Below are positions 1 to 10,047 of a stretch of 64,000 bases of DNA, piece by piece. Below the pieces are notes generated by a model that was not told where the DNA came from, made no database searches, and was given only the letters and a program-made list of their open reading frames with translations. How positions within the stretch are numbered: the first letter of the stretch is position 1; each line of letters starts with the position of its first letter. The stretch lies in the NCBI GenBank assembly GCA_977006965.1, contig OZ345379.1, positions 744,001-808,000 on the forward strand. The letters are read 5' to 3'. This stretch comes from Phymatolithon calcareum. Taxonomy: Eukaryota; Rhodophyta; Florideophyceae; Hapalidiales. The position numbers were made by a program, and so were the translations under genes.

Positions 1-1
1 T

Positions 2-2116
2 CAGCTCCCGTCCATGCAAAGCCAACAAGAGAATCGTCAAGATGGCCGTCCAGGTAATGGTCCTACCAGCAGTCCGCACATGCCACAGCAGGGGCAGTAT
101 GCCCTTGGTTCTAGACCGCTAACAGACTCTTTGCCGCAACGGGTGGGTGGGACAGAAGCACATCAACAACTGGAGCATATTCCTGCTCTGCAGCATGCGG
201 AAGGCGCTTCTCAGCAACAAACCTACGGTCCCCATCCGACTCCAGCCGGTCAAATGACATCGGGACCGCAGATGGCCCCAATTGCTCCGCTGGCTCCTCT
301 CGGCGCACCACCTGTTGTGACTGAGGCGAAGCAGGCTGAAAGTCAGGATGGGCAGTCTGTCATCCCACCCATGTCTGATCAGCGCCTGGCAGCTTCCGAA
401 CCGATTGGAAACGCAGTTAACGCGCAGCCGTCAACACTTAAATCACATTCTTCATCTCCTGTGCAGACGCAGGCGGATGCGCCGTCTGGACCACAGGCGC
501 TTCACCAAATGGCCGAAGTTCCAAAAGTGGATCAGCATTCTGCGACCGGGTCCGATGCCGCTGACAAAGACGTGGTCATGCCTGAGTCGTCTCCATCCGG
601 GGAAAACGGTAGGAATACGCCTTCAGCGAACGGAGGCCCACTTCCGTCTTCAGAACACTTGGCATCTGGGGGTGCCGGGAGTCGTAATGAAGATGCAAAA
701 CTTCTTCATTCAGTCGCAATGTCATCGCAAGGAATGCACGCACCTTCTTCTTCTCCTCGGAAAGTGCCGTTACTCAGTGATGGATCCGGGGTGGTCTCGT
801 CTGCAGGACCTGCTGTATCTTCTTCACCATCAGTCCCCGTTCTTGCAATACCCCGTTCAGCACCAGCTCCGCGCCCCTTATCTATTGGTAGCTCCAGTGG
901 TCTTGGTGCGTCGTCATTAACGAAGTTTGGTCGAGCGCAAGGAACACCTGTAGGGAAATCAGCTATTCCGTCGTCTCTTCCTTCGCCCTTGCCACCATTG
1001 AGAAAGGGCAGCAGCAGTTCACAAGGAAATGCGAGCGGTCTCATGGCGTCTCCAGGACTGAACAATCCGGCTGTTCCACCTTTAAAATCTGCGACAGCTC
1101 CGAGCAGTGGAATGGAGGCGCTTCCTTCACCATCATCTCTTCCTGTTTTGCCGGCTCTTTCTGGAAAGGGTCCGGATGCCAGTGCAGACAACCGTGTGAA
1201 GAATCAGATTTCCGACGGGGAAAAGAAGATGGGAAGTGCTAATGGTTCAACTGGTACAGGGCATGAGAAATCCTCTCGGTTTGTGGGAATTCCTCGATCT
1301 GTTCCTATATCGTCTTTATCTGGTGGCGAGAACAAAGGATCTCCAAGTGTTCGGGAGGGCGCCATAGTTAGCTCCGGACAAGCGGGAAATGCATCTAAGC
1401 GGGAATGCTCTCCTGGTTCTGATGTTGATAAAACGCACAAGCGCCCTCGAGTTCAAGAATCTACCGGGAACCAAGATGAGGAAGGGAAAGATAATGCTAG
1501 ACTTCACAGACGTCGCAGTCAGGAGAACGGTGATGTGAGCCATAACAATCCCGATAGCAGTCCAGACGTGAGAATGGCAGACAGCAGCAGTCATGGAGAT
1601 GGCACAAGGGAACATCAGAAGAGGCAAGGGGACAGTGAATCGAGCGGGGGGCGAATTGGCACTCCTCTATTAGGGGATCCAGGACGCCCGAGATCATTAA
1701 CCCCAAGGAGTGGAGGTCCACCGTCGCATCCGGGGAACACACCTCTTCCTTCATTCCGCAGAGAACGCATGAATATGGTCGCTGGTAAGCCAAATTCGTT
1801 TGCTTCAGGGGACGGCCGCATCAAATCTCCAGTTACTGGTCTTTCGGCTCGCAGTCCGGGTCCGCTTCATTTGCGTTCGGCTCCAGTTCCTTTGAAGTCA
1901 CAGCCGTACTCGATTCCTAAAAGTCAGCGTCCTGGAAACGTGGGAAGGACGCGTGATAGCTCGCAGACAAGATCCGCTGCCTCTGTGGAATCGGAGGAGA
2001 AGGCATCGGGCTCAAAAGGGCAGCATGAGCAGACTCGAAGAGATAGTGGGATGGGGGATAAGGAGCACAACTCGCCGGACCCGAAAGTTTCGGAAGCAAC
2101 TGGCACGGCATCGTAG
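2..2116 (+). CDS. Disordered Ser/Pro/Gln-rich protein, 3' part of a gene cut by the window edge
   Basis: The reading frame is open from base 2, so the ATG at 14 is probably an internal Met and the gene begins left of the window. About 700 residues are visible. The composition is Ser, Pro, Gly and Gln rich throughout, with no predicted membrane segment and no fold I can name. A basic stretch around residues 460-475 (KTHKRPRV) resembles a nuclear localisation signal, and short SP, RSP and PRS motifs are frequent, as in intrinsically disordered tails of nuclear or transcription-related proteins. Overlapping frames are open for up to about 190 codons but have no protein-like character. I infer a nuclear regulatory or scaffold tail. 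The family is not recognised, and the upstream domain that would identify it is missing. Confidence 0.7.
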   Translation, partial: QLPSMQSQQENRQDGRPGNGPTSSPHMPQQGQYALGSRPLTDSLPQRVGGTEAHQQLEHIPALQHAEGASQQQTYGPHPTPAGQMTSGPQMAPIAPLAPLGAPPVVTEAKQAESQDGQSVIPPMSDQRLAASEPIGNAVNAQPSTLKSHSSSPVQTQADAPSGPQALHQMAEVPKVDQHSATGSDAADKDVVMPESSPSGENGRNTPSANGGPLPSSEHLASGGAGSRNEDAKLLHSVAMSSQGMHAPSSSPRKVPLLSDGSGVVSSAGPAVSSSPSVPVLAIPRSAPAPRPLSIGSSSGLGASSLTKFGRAQGTPVGKSAIPSSLPSPLPPLRKGSSSSQGNASGLMASPGLNNPAVPPLKSATAPSSGMEALPSPSSLPVLPALSGKGPDASADNRVKNQISDGEKKMGSANGSTGTGHEKSSRFVGIPRSVPISSLSGGENKGSPSVREGAIVSSGQAGNASKRECSPGSDVDKTHKRPRVQESTGNQDEEGKDNARLHRRRSQENGDVSHNNPDSSPDVRMADSSSHGDGTREHQKRQGDSESSGGRIGTPLLGDPGRPRSLTPRSGGPPSHPGNTPLPSFRRERMNMVAGKPNSFASGDGRIKSPVTGLSARSPGPLHLRSAPVPLKSQPYSIPKSQRPGNVGRTRDSSQTRSAASVESEEKASGSKGQHEQTRRDSGMGDKEHNSPDPKVSEATGTAS

Positions 2117-2913
2117 TCCTGTGTTACCTTGACCTACAAAAGTCTTGTGCAAATTTGCGGTAGCAGGTTGTCGATGTACAGTCGTGTAACGGAATTTCAA
2201 CTAGGCAAATCATTCTAAAAGTCTGGCTTGAGCAACATCTATTCCTGTTGTAATAAGTTATTGAAAAACTCGCTTACTGCCCGTGCTTATCTCTCTCTGT
2301 TGCTTGGCTAAGGCTTCGTGGGAACTCTTTCTATGTAAAACGTTGCAAATTTATATCAGTATGTGACCTCCTCGTCTGTGTGAAGAGCACCCAACTCTTG
2401 TCCAACACAAAACAATCTGCCGTCCGCTTTACCGAACTCTTCCTCAATCTCAATGTTTGCGTCAAGTTCGACGAAATTTGCTGGATACTTTGGATGGCTC
2501 CCTTACGTACACACCTGTCCGGGAACGTGGAGATCGAAGGTGGCCCCACGGAAATTATGGAATTCAGAAAGATGAACTTGTGGAGAACCTTTCCATACTT
2601 GTAGGTGCGAGCAGCTCTACTTACGGATTCCGACACAGACTGTTTGAAACAACATCTCTCGATTACAAATCTGGCCATTGTCCCCCGCGCCCCTTTCCGT
2701 TCTGCGCAACATCATTGCAGAGTAAAAAAATTTCGGTGTTGAAAAATATACAAAAATGTGGAATTCGCGAGATTATGATGTCATCTCTGCAGATTCTCGA
2801 GATAGCATGTTAACCTCCTTCCTCTCCCTCCATCTGTGATGATGTACCCTGGTGTCTCCCTACGCCAGGACATCGCCGAACGAAGGAAAGAACTACCCCA
2901 TGCTGCTGTGGCA
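2117..2913. other. Intergenic region, no supported gene
   Basis: This holds the 3' flank of the disordered-protein gene and the 5' flank of the FKBP gene. Short frames exist (for example 2457-2813 on the plus strand), but none shows a recognisable domain. An in-frame ATG at 2839 could extend the FKBP upstream; it is treated under that gene. Confidence 0.5.
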
Positions 2914-3651
2914 ATGGCGTTCTGCTCGACTACTGGACTCCCAAGAAGACTGAACTCCAAGCAGTTGAAATGTTCACGTCCGAGAATCAAGAGCACGGTT
3001 TGCGCCGCACAGCGGCATGATTCTGCAGTGCAAACAAACCTGTTTCGGAGAGATGTCCTGCGGGCTACCATTCTCGGCGGTCTGACTGCCCTTCTAGGCC
3101 CATTAGCACCTGCCGAAGCGCTGAACAAGAAGCGTATGCTTGCCAAAGCAGGTCCTTCAGTTGAACTCCCTGGCGGTATTGTATATCGAGATATTACAAT
3201 TGGGAAAGGCAACGTTCCTCGCGATGGCGATACGGTCGCCATACATTACTCCTTGTTCTACAACGATTTCGAAGTGGAGAGCAGTAGGGAGAGTCAGGGG
3301 CTGGCGGCAAGCCCTATCGGATTTACCTATGGTGCTCGGTCGGGACCTGGCAGCGTGCTGAAGGGCTTAAATGATGGTAAGATATTGCATTTCTCACAGA
3401 TGATGGTCGCGCACGATTCAGATTCTTACTAGTTCATGTGTTCACTTTCGCGAAACTCAGGCATGGCGGGGATGAAGGTCGGAGGACTGCGGTTTATCAC
3501 TGTACCACCGGAACTCGCATATGGGGAAAAAGGGAAAACTCCAATGATCCCAGCATCGGCAACTGTGGAGTTTGCCGTGTCCCTTTTGTCATGCAAGCGG
3601 TCAGGGTCGAATCCGAACAGCATTATCGATCCGAAATCACAAGTATTCTAA
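2914..3651 (+). CDS. Thylakoid-lumen FKBP-type peptidyl-prolyl cis-trans isomerase
   Basis: Two exons, 2914-3376 and 3461-3651, give about 217 residues. The 84-bp intron (GT at 3377, AG ending at 3460) restores an FKBP core that would otherwise end after GLND: the joined protein reads GLND-GMAGMKVGGLRFITVPP and continues through LAYGEKGK to the final strand VEFAVSLLS. FKBPs catalyse prolyl cis-trans isomerisation. The N-terminus is bipartite: a basic, Ser-rich plastid transit peptide, then a twin-arginine segment (FRRDVLRATILGGL) and a hydrophobic stretch ending AEA, a typical lumenal processing site. Import into the thylakoid lumen by the Tat pathway is therefore likely. I chose the ATG at 2914 (MAFCS) because it begins a normal transit peptide; an in-frame ATG at 2839 would add 25 residues. 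This is the only intron I could support in the window. Confidence 0.88.
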
Positions 3652-4419
3652 CTTCTTCGAATTGATTCTTCTGATCGAGGCGGTCGCTTCAGCCATTTTG
3701 AAACTATTGAGTTGCTCGTACACCAAACTGCAATTTTTGTGTCTTGAAACGTGCGGATCTTCTACAAATAGTGAGGAAACTATTTGATGCGCAGGCGTTG
3801 TTCTGAGTAGCTTGTTTTAATAATTCTTTGATATTGAGCGTTTAAAAGCTCACATTGGACACGGAGCCCAAGTAAAAGTCTTGTCGGAATGCTCATTCAC
3901 AGTGTGTACGGTTCACCTGTGCGTTGGACATTGAATCCCTTCAAGAGAGGAGGACGAACATTTTGAGAAGAGATTGTTGAGTATTGAGAAAACTAGATCA
4001 ATATCTCTCTTGCCTACTAGGAAAGGGCTCGTGACGCGGGGAGGAGTAAACTCTCGACCAGCAACTATACATTCCTTGATAATTTCATTTCTCGCAACTG
4101 TGGAAAATTTCGAGCAATGTACGTTTTTTGGGGTGCGGCAGAATCGTGCACACACAGGCCCGCCAAGAATATACTTTCATGAATTTGCTGCTCCGAAAAT
4201 TCGGAGATCATGGCGTTTTGGCAGGAATGGCAAAGCTACTAGGCTGTGCGCGTGAGAGCAAGCAAACATCCTTATTTGAGTTTTGCAAACATCAAAATCA
4301 ACTCAAGGATTGTGACGAGGACAATCTGTATGGAAGTGCATGACGGAATCCTGACGCAGTACCTTAAAGATCGAAAGGGGTTGAATGCTACGCACGGCTT
4401 TCTCTAAGAGAAAGCTAGC
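3652..4419. other. Intergenic region, no supported gene
   Basis: This lies between two plus-strand genes. Short frames at 3974-4255 and 4128-4343 overlap in different phases and show no domain. It probably holds the FKBP 3' flank and the glycosyltransferase promoter. Confidence 0.5.
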
Positions 4420-6483
4420 ATGGGAGGCAAGAACACTGTCTCAAGCAGCAAGCGGCGTAAAGGAAACGACCGTCGATTCTCTACGAAGTCAAAGCACAAG
4501 CCAACCGACAAACTGTTGCCACCGCCAGCGGTAATTTCCGTAAAACCGCGTCACCATCACATAGCGGCGAAGGCAATCGCTGCTATTGCACTCATTATCA
4601 TCTTGATAACCACGGGAACTTCTTGGCATCGGCGCAGCGTTCGCAGACAGGCTTTGCTTGACGACTTGGACAACGATAGGTTATTGTCCAATGATGGCGA
4701 GAAGGACGCCGCAACCCTGCTGGAAGAATTGAGAAAGAAAAATGGACCGGACCCAGCTAGCCTCCACCGTGCCGTTCCACATGTGTCACATCAGCACGTT
4801 CAGGTACACGAGGCTGAACATCACACTCAGCCGTCTCATCATCCATCAAATCCTCATCAAGAAGCGCACAATGAAATCCATCACGTATCCCACCAGAGTG
4901 TGTCGCACGAGCACCACAGTGGGGAGCACAATAGCGCATCTCACCATGGGCATGACACACATGCCCACCACGAATCTGCTCACCACTCTCCGGGGACGCA
5001 CCACGAGGCAGATCGGCATCATGGGAGCGAGGGGGCAGGGGAAGTTCCACAAGGACCGGCAGCCGCATCCGGCGTTTCTATCAAAAACTTCCGCGATGTG
5101 ATCGAATGGTACACTCGCGATGATTTGAAGGGTGGTGGGCGCCCGTTGTGCCGCATAAGCAAGCCATGCATGTTGAGCAATGGAGTGATTGCCGTTCCGT
5201 CATGGATGAAGAAGTCTGAAGGTTTATTGAATCGCTGTGGATTAGGGGAGCATACGTTTTATGAGGAAGGCACCAAGCTCCCCGGAGTGCAACATGTTCA
5301 AGAGATCGGTGTCGATTTCGCGCTTACCATTCACCCAACTAAGTTTCAGGAACCGACGCATATTCTCTCCGTGTTTTTTACCGAGCACGTGCTAAAGTCG
5401 AGTTTCCTATTCGACACGTTCGGTAAGCACGTCAAATATGGCGACGGGATCAAAGAGACGCACTGCTTTGCTTCAGACTCTGGCACGGATTGCACAAAGG
5501 ACGAAACGCTTGATAACAGCTTTCAGCCAGGCTTATTTGTCCCCAAGAGACTGCAGCTTGGGAAATCGAATGCATGGGGTATGAAGCTTGTGGAAATGTT
5601 TGGTATCGGACACAGTCGCGATAAGAAAACTGTGCATTTGAATCTTGCAACTATGCTCGTCCCAGGGCACAAGGATCTTACGGAAAACCTGTCCGCTACA
5701 TGCTTCCGATCGATCCTGACCGCTGACGCAATGTTTCGACATTTCCCACCCGGCGCAATGGTGCATTCCAGTCTGTTTTCGCATGCGAACGGGATAAGCC
5801 GTACGGACAGAAAACGACTCAATGTTGGGGGAAAGTGCTCGATAAACATCGGCATTTTTGACTTGCAAGAGGGTCCGAAAGGAATTATTGGAGTCGAAGA
5901 CTTTAAGAGCAGTCTGGAACAATTTGCAAAGCTCGCACTGCCCAATGCACATGTCAATGTTGAGCTCATTCGTGTGACACCGGACACTCAGATTGAGAAC
6001 CACATCAAGCTGATGCAGACGTTGGACGTATTCATAGCCGGAAGCGGAGACGAAATGAGCAGTTTATCGTTCCTGCGTGGATCGGCAGTTGTGTTCGAAA
6101 TCCTCCAGTTTGGTTTGAACCCCGACACTTATCAGAGTCTTGCCAACAGCATTGAAATTCAGTACCACAAGCTCCACTCCAAGCCGGCAACGCAGATATT
6201 CAAGGCGTGCATGGAAACACAAGTAATGAACATGCGGAAGAAGGGCAAATTGGGCGAAACCGAGTATCCTCCGTGGTTTAACGCACTAATGGAGACGTGG
6301 GATGCCGCCGCTGGGGAGTATACGCTTGGCGGGAAAACAAAATTTGATTTGCTGACAAACAACACCGCAATCGCAAATTTCGATTCTCGCCACTGCGGAA
6401 AAATGCAGAGTCTTGTGTTTAATCATGAAGACTCAGCAAGATCTATTATTATGGAGGCCAAAGGTCTTTGTGAAAGCGCATAA
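4420..6483 (+). CDS. Type II membrane glycosyltransferase, GT61 (DUF563) type, with His-rich stem
   Basis: 687 residues, intronless. A short Lys/Arg-rich cytosolic tail (1-45) is followed by one membrane segment (about 48-67, AIAAIALIIILITT) and more basic residues: a Golgi type II anchor. Residues about 120-205 form a stem very rich in His (repeated HH, HHES and HHGS), and the rest is lumenal. Near 520-562 the order DTQIENHIKLMQ..DVFIAGSGDEMSSLSFLRG..VVFEIL matches the conserved end of GT61 enzymes (normally QI..m..advlvg.HGAgltn..Fl..ga.viEi). Known GT61 members include plant xylosyl- and arabinosyltransferases and animal EOGT. The HGAG position reads GSGDE, so the donor site is unusual. 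I infer glycan or wall-matrix synthesis in the Golgi. The sugar and acceptor cannot be told from sequence. It is convergent with the adenylate kinase gene. Confidence 0.75.
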   Translation: MGGKNTVSSSKRRKGNDRRFSTKSKHKPTDKLLPPPAVISVKPRHHHIAAKAIAAIALIIILITTGTSWHRRSVRRQALLDDLDNDRLLSNDGEKDAATLLEELRKKNGPDPASLHRAVPHVSHQHVQVHEAEHHTQPSHHPSNPHQEAHNEIHHVSHQSVSHEHHSGEHNSASHHGHDTHAHHESAHHSPGTHHEADRHHGSEGAGEVPQGPAAASGVSIKNFRDVIEWYTRDDLKGGGRPLCRISKPCMLSNGVIAVPSWMKKSEGLLNRCGLGEHTFYEEGTKLPGVQHVQEIGVDFALTIHPTKFQEPTHILSVFFTEHVLKSSFLFDTFGKHVKYGDGIKETHCFASDSGTDCTKDETLDNSFQPGLFVPKRLQLGKSNAWGMKLVEMFGIGHSRDKKTVHLNLATMLVPGHKDLTENLSATCFRSILTADAMFRHFPPGAMVHSSLFSHANGISRTDRKRLNVGGKCSINIGIFDLQEGPKGIIGVEDFKSSLEQFAKLALPNAHVNVELIRVTPDTQIENHIKLMQTLDVFIAGSGDEMSSLSFLRGSAVVFEILQFGLNPDTYQSLANSIEIQYHKLHSKPATQIFKACMETQVMNMRKKGKLGETEYPPWFNALMETWDAAAGEYTLGGKTKFDLLTNNTAIANFDSRHCGKMQSLVFNHEDSARSIIMEAKGLCESA

Positions 6484-6885
6484 CATCGGGCCTGTTGGTG
6501 GTGGGCCCTTATGGGACTCAAGCGCGGGAAACATCTGTGAGGTGACATCAAGAACGGCACAGAAGTCCTCAGGGGTTTCGGCCCATTCTTACCATCGACG
6601 GAGCAGAGTTGTGACCATTTGGAGTCCATCCAGAATGCCCCCTCTTCTGACAGTGTCTGACTCTGGGCCGCGTATCTTGACGTACGTTGCTCTCCATGTG
6701 GCCAAGATAACCGCGGTTGACAAGAGAGTTATGAGGATAAATGGAAGGGGCGGGGAATGATGAGTGGCAACACCTGCAAGGACTCCAGAAAGCAGAGTTG
6801 GTTTTGATGTTGCATGGTGTCGCATTGATTGTCGTTAATAAAAGTATTTTAGTTGTTCGAATGATTAAGAAACATAAAACAAAAG
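6484..6885. other. Short convergent intergenic region
   Basis: About 400 bp between the 3' ends of the glycosyltransferase (+) and adenylate kinase (-) genes. Small frames here have no domain. An AATAAA at 6837-6842 on the plus strand and AT-rich sequence near 6835-6890 suit transcript ends. Confidence 0.5.
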
Positions 6886-9135
6886 TCAGAACATAGTCAG
6901 ATGTTGCATGTCAAGAAGATTAGCTTTGTCAGAACGCCGTAACGTACCTCTGATCCCTATGCCAACTGGTGCACTCGCTGCCCACGGAAGGATAAGGGCA
7001 GTAACAGTACCCTTAACGTTTTGAGTAGCCTGTCTCGTATAGGCACCTATAAAGGGCGATATTGAAAACCATGATACCAAAAACGGGAACGCAGTCTTGA
7101 GCACTATAAGATCTGGGACTGGATGCCCATGCGACGCGCGCCCCACATAAGCAAATATCAAAAACGCAAGAGCATCTCCAAAAGCAAGATCGGGTCTCGT
7201 GAAAACATCTTTCAGGTTTCGACGACCATCACTTCCAGGTCCATCCATTGCAGCCTGCCCACTCCAGTTAACGTTCTCTGGGGCAAGAATTCCCTTTTCA
7301 TATGCCTCTTCAGCTCGTCGAACAAACTCCGGCACAGAAATTCCCTTTGTGGACATGTTCTCCACAGGAATTGTTGTCTTACCATCCGCAACCACCACAC
7401 CGTTGCTGCTTGCGGTGTTTCCTGCACTCTCTTCTGTGCCCTCAACGGCGACATTCAGCGCCCTGTCGACCACGGTTTTGATGTCCTCAAAGATGGTGGA
7501 TTTTGAACGGTTTCCATCAATGCGGACCAAGATATCCGAATACTTTTCCTCCACAGACTGTGCATGTTTCTTAAATGCAGCCAACCTAATTTTCGCCTTT
7601 TCGTCAGTATCGTCCGAGCGTTGCACAAGCCTGTCGGTGATCTCTTCGCTTTGTGGAGGATTGAAATCGATGTGATAAATACCGCCGGTAACAGGGTCAA
7701 TTCTCCTTCCCACAACCCGCTTCACAAGAACTTCATCCGGAACATCGAGCACGACGACAGCACTGGGCAAAACACCAGCTGTCGCTAACGCCTCCGCCTG
7801 AACGGCCGTACGCGGAACTCCATCCAACAGCCAACCTTGTGTCGCACAGTCCGGCTGCTCGAGTCGTGCAATGAGCATTTCAATCACCAGGTCGTCCGGT
7901 ACAAGCTCTCCAGCATTCATGTATCCTTGTGCCTGCTTTCCTAGGTCAGTCCCAGCCTTGACGGCTGCGCGTAGCATATCACCCGTTGAAATATGCACAA
8001 CTCCGTATGTATCGACGATATACTCACATTGAGTCCCTTTTCCGCTGGCTGGACCCCCGCTTATCAGGATTCTTGGAGGCGAGGTGCTTGACGTATTTGG
8101 GGCCCCGGTTTCATATGCCCTTTCAGCTCGACGAACAAACTCGCTGATAGGAACATCTTCTGTGGACGCGCGGTCTACCGCAACAACCCCATTACCTTCC
8201 GCCGCAACAACACTATTACCCCTCGCCGCAACAACACCAGTCTCCTCCGCGACAACACCATTACTTTCTGCCAAAGCAACACCGTTACTCTCATATGGTA
8301 ATGCCAGGCTTTGGTCGACAACGATTTTAACATCCTGAAAGATAGCCCTTTCCTCACGGTTTCCATCGATCCGCACCAAGGTGTTTGCGTACCGTTCCTC
8401 CACAGCCTTTGCATGTTTCTTGAACGCCGCAAGCCTAGCTCTCGCCTTCTCCTCAGTGTCATCCGGCTGTTGCACAAGTCGCTGCGCAATCGTCTCATTT
8501 GTAGGAGGATAGAAATCGATGTGGTATATTCCTCCAGTAACAGGGTCAATTCTCCTTCCCACGACCCGCTTCACAAGAACTTCATCCGGAACATCGAGCA
8601 CGACGACAGCACTGGGCAAAACACCAGCTGTCGCTAACGCCTCCGCCTGCACGGCCGTACGCGGAACTCCATCCAAGAGCCAGCCTTGTGTCGCACAGTC
8701 CGGCTGCATGAGTCGTGCAATGAGCATTTCAATCACCAGGTCGTCTGGCACAAGCTCTCCAGCATTCATGTATCCCTGAGCCTGTTTTCCAAGTTCCGAC
8801 CCTTCCTTTACGGCCGCGCGCAACATATCTCCAGTGGAGATGTGCACGACACCGTAGATATCGACAATGTTGGCGCACTGAGTTCCCTTTCCGCTTGCCG
8901 GAGGACCGCATATTAGGATTCTTGGCGGTGGAACGTCCTCAACGATTGTGCCCGCTGTCTTCGAAACATCTTTCACTTCCTCATCGGCAATTGTGCAGCG
9001 CAGCACATGGTGAGGCAGCTGTGGTCGGAAGCGTCTACGGAGCGAAACAGGACGCGCGCCAAGGGGGCGTCCAAGATGATGTCGCCGGGACGGCGCGTGC
9101 ACGCCTATTGCGCTGGGAAAGTTGGCGAAGGCCAT
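6886..9135 (-). CDS. Plastid tandem adenylate kinase fused to a DUF3054 membrane domain
   Basis: 749 residues from the ATG at 9135; the open frame runs to 9288 but its first codons are not ATG. Residues 1-50 (MAFANFPS..., Arg-rich) look like a plastid transit peptide. Two adenylate kinase domains follow, each with a P-loop (GPPASGKGT at about 77 and GGPASGKGT at about 360), the AMP-site sequence DGVPRT (usually DGFPRT) and a short-form zinc-less lid start GRRIDPVTGGIYH. They interconvert ATP, AMP and ADP. The domains share about 90 consecutive nearly identical residues, and the DNA is also nearly identical there. They are joined by a linker of repeated NGVV-like units. After the second kinase comes a repeated EFVRRAE.AYE motif, then at about 645-735 a hydrophobic region (GDALAFLIFAYVGRASHG, TAFPFLVSWF) matching DUF3054 of cyanobacteria and plastids. 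This would tether the kinase to a membrane. It is downstream of, and on the same strand as, the GIY-YIG-like gene. Confidence 0.9.
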   Translation of the reverse strand: MAFANFPSAIGVHAPSRRHHLGRPLGARPVSLRRRFRPQLPHHVLRCTIADEEVKDVSKTAGTIVEDVPPPRILICGPPASGKGTQCANIVDIYGVVHISTGDMLRAAVKEGSELGKQAQGYMNAGELVPDDLVIEMLIARLMQPDCATQGWLLDGVPRTAVQAEALATAGVLPSAVVVLDVPDEVLVKRVVGRRIDPVTGGIYHIDFYPPTNETIAQRLVQQPDDTEEKARARLAAFKKHAKAVEERYANTLVRIDGNREERAIFQDVKIVVDQSLALPYESNGVALAESNGVVAEETGVVAARGNSVVAAEGNGVVAVDRASTEDVPISEFVRRAERAYETGAPNTSSTSPPRILISGGPASGKGTQCEYIVDTYGVVHISTGDMLRAAVKAGTDLGKQAQGYMNAGELVPDDLVIEMLIARLEQPDCATQGWLLDGVPRTAVQAEALATAGVLPSAVVVLDVPDEVLVKRVVGRRIDPVTGGIYHIDFNPPQSEEITDRLVQRSDDTDEKAKIRLAAFKKHAQSVEEKYSDILVRIDGNRSKSTIFEDIKTVVDRALNVAVEGTEESAGNTASSNGVVVADGKTTIPVENMSTKGISVPEFVRRAEEAYEKGILAPENVNWSGQAAMDGPGSDGRRNLKDVFTRPDLAFGDALAFLIFAYVGRASHGHPVPDLIVLKTAFPFLVSWFSISPFIGAYTRQATQNVKGTVTALILPWAASAPVGIGIRGTLRRSDKANLLDMQHLTMF

Positions 9136-9333
9136 GGTACTCGGTGTCAACTTCAGAGTGACGTCAGGAGAGTGTGGCAAGGTATAGTTGCGTAATTTCT
9201 GTCTGTCCACAGTACAGTAGCAGTCGACTTGTTGCGAAAGAGAAGATCCAGGGACGCAATAAGATGATCTCGACCATAGGCTCACCAATGCATTTATGAT
9301 ACGAATTCAATCAGATGGTCCGTACGCTCCACC

Positions 9334-10047
9334 CTAAATCGAATCCGGTACTGCAACCTTGACACTTTCAACATCAAGTAGTCCCTTCCCCTTAAGCTTC
9401 GGTCCAAACTTGAGTGCCTCAGTTAGTCCACGCTCCTTAAGCTTGCGTTCGATATCCTTCTGAATCTCCCTACAAGCGCTCTTCAAAACCTTCTCCCTCT
9501 CCCTACTCTCACAAGTATTTATCCTCTCCCTCATTTCCTTCCCAACGCGCCCTTCAAGCGGGTCTTGAACGTCCACCGGTCGCCCCCAAAGTTCCCCTAA
9601 TCGGCCCTCATCCAGCGTGCCGGCCGCGCGCGCAGCGTCGGCCCAGGCTGAACGAACCTCCTCCAGCGCCGTTCGCGACGGACGGGAGAATCGCTGCACA
9701 AAGTACATGTACGCATCGTCCGGTCGACGGGCAAGTGTGCGACGCAGACTTGTTGCTACGTCGCGTGAAATTCCCACATGCCGCACGCGACGATCGGCGT
9801 CTAGCACTGCGAAGACACCCACTACACCTGCACCGATGTCCGGCGCTACGCTCCCCGATTCATCTATCAGCGGTAACGGTTCAGGAAGGTCGGCTGAGAC
9901 GGGCGCCGAGTCGAGTGTTGCGCGGACGCGGCGCGTCGGGACGCTGTGCGCGGGACGACGGGAAGGTGTGACAAGACGAGGTGATAAAAGCCCGCGAGAG
10001 CGGACGCGTCGCACCGGGTGCATCGGACCAGCATTGAGGAAGGCCAT
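9334..10047 (-). CDS. Plastid GIY-YIG-like protein, probably not a nuclease
   Basis: 237 residues from the ATG at 10047; the frame is open to 10137. I chose 10047 because MAFLNAGP begins an Arg/Ser-rich transit peptide and matches the MAF start of the next gene. The central region reads GVVGVFAVLDADRRVRHVGISRD, the two-strand GIY...YIG hairpin in the variant form of plant chloroplast GIY-YIG-like proteins, where the key Tyr residues and the catalytic Arg/Glu pattern are poorly kept. The C-terminal half is helical and charged (REREKVLKSACREIQKDIERKL). GIY-YIG domains normally cut DNA; here I infer a structural or nucleic-acid-binding role in the plastid. It sits 200 bp upstream of the adenylate kinase gene on the same strand. 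The product is real in my view; the domain assignment is moderate. Confidence 0.6.
   Translation of the reverse strand: MAFLNAGPMHPVRRVRSRGLLSPRLVTPSRRPAHSVPTRRVRATLDSAPVSADLPEPLPLIDESGSVAPDIGAGVVGVFAVLDADRRVRHVGISRDVATSLRRTLARRPDDAYMYFVQRFSRPSRTALEEVRSAWADAARAAGTLDEGRLGELWGRPVDVQDPLEGRVGKEMRERINTCESREREKVLKSACREIQKDIERKLKERGLTEALKFGPKLKGKGLLDVESVKVAVPDSI

Noticed and set aside
348-920. 190-codon plus-strand ORF in a second phase
   Set aside because: Overlaps the long disordered ORF; no start logic or domain; shadow in low-complexity DNA.
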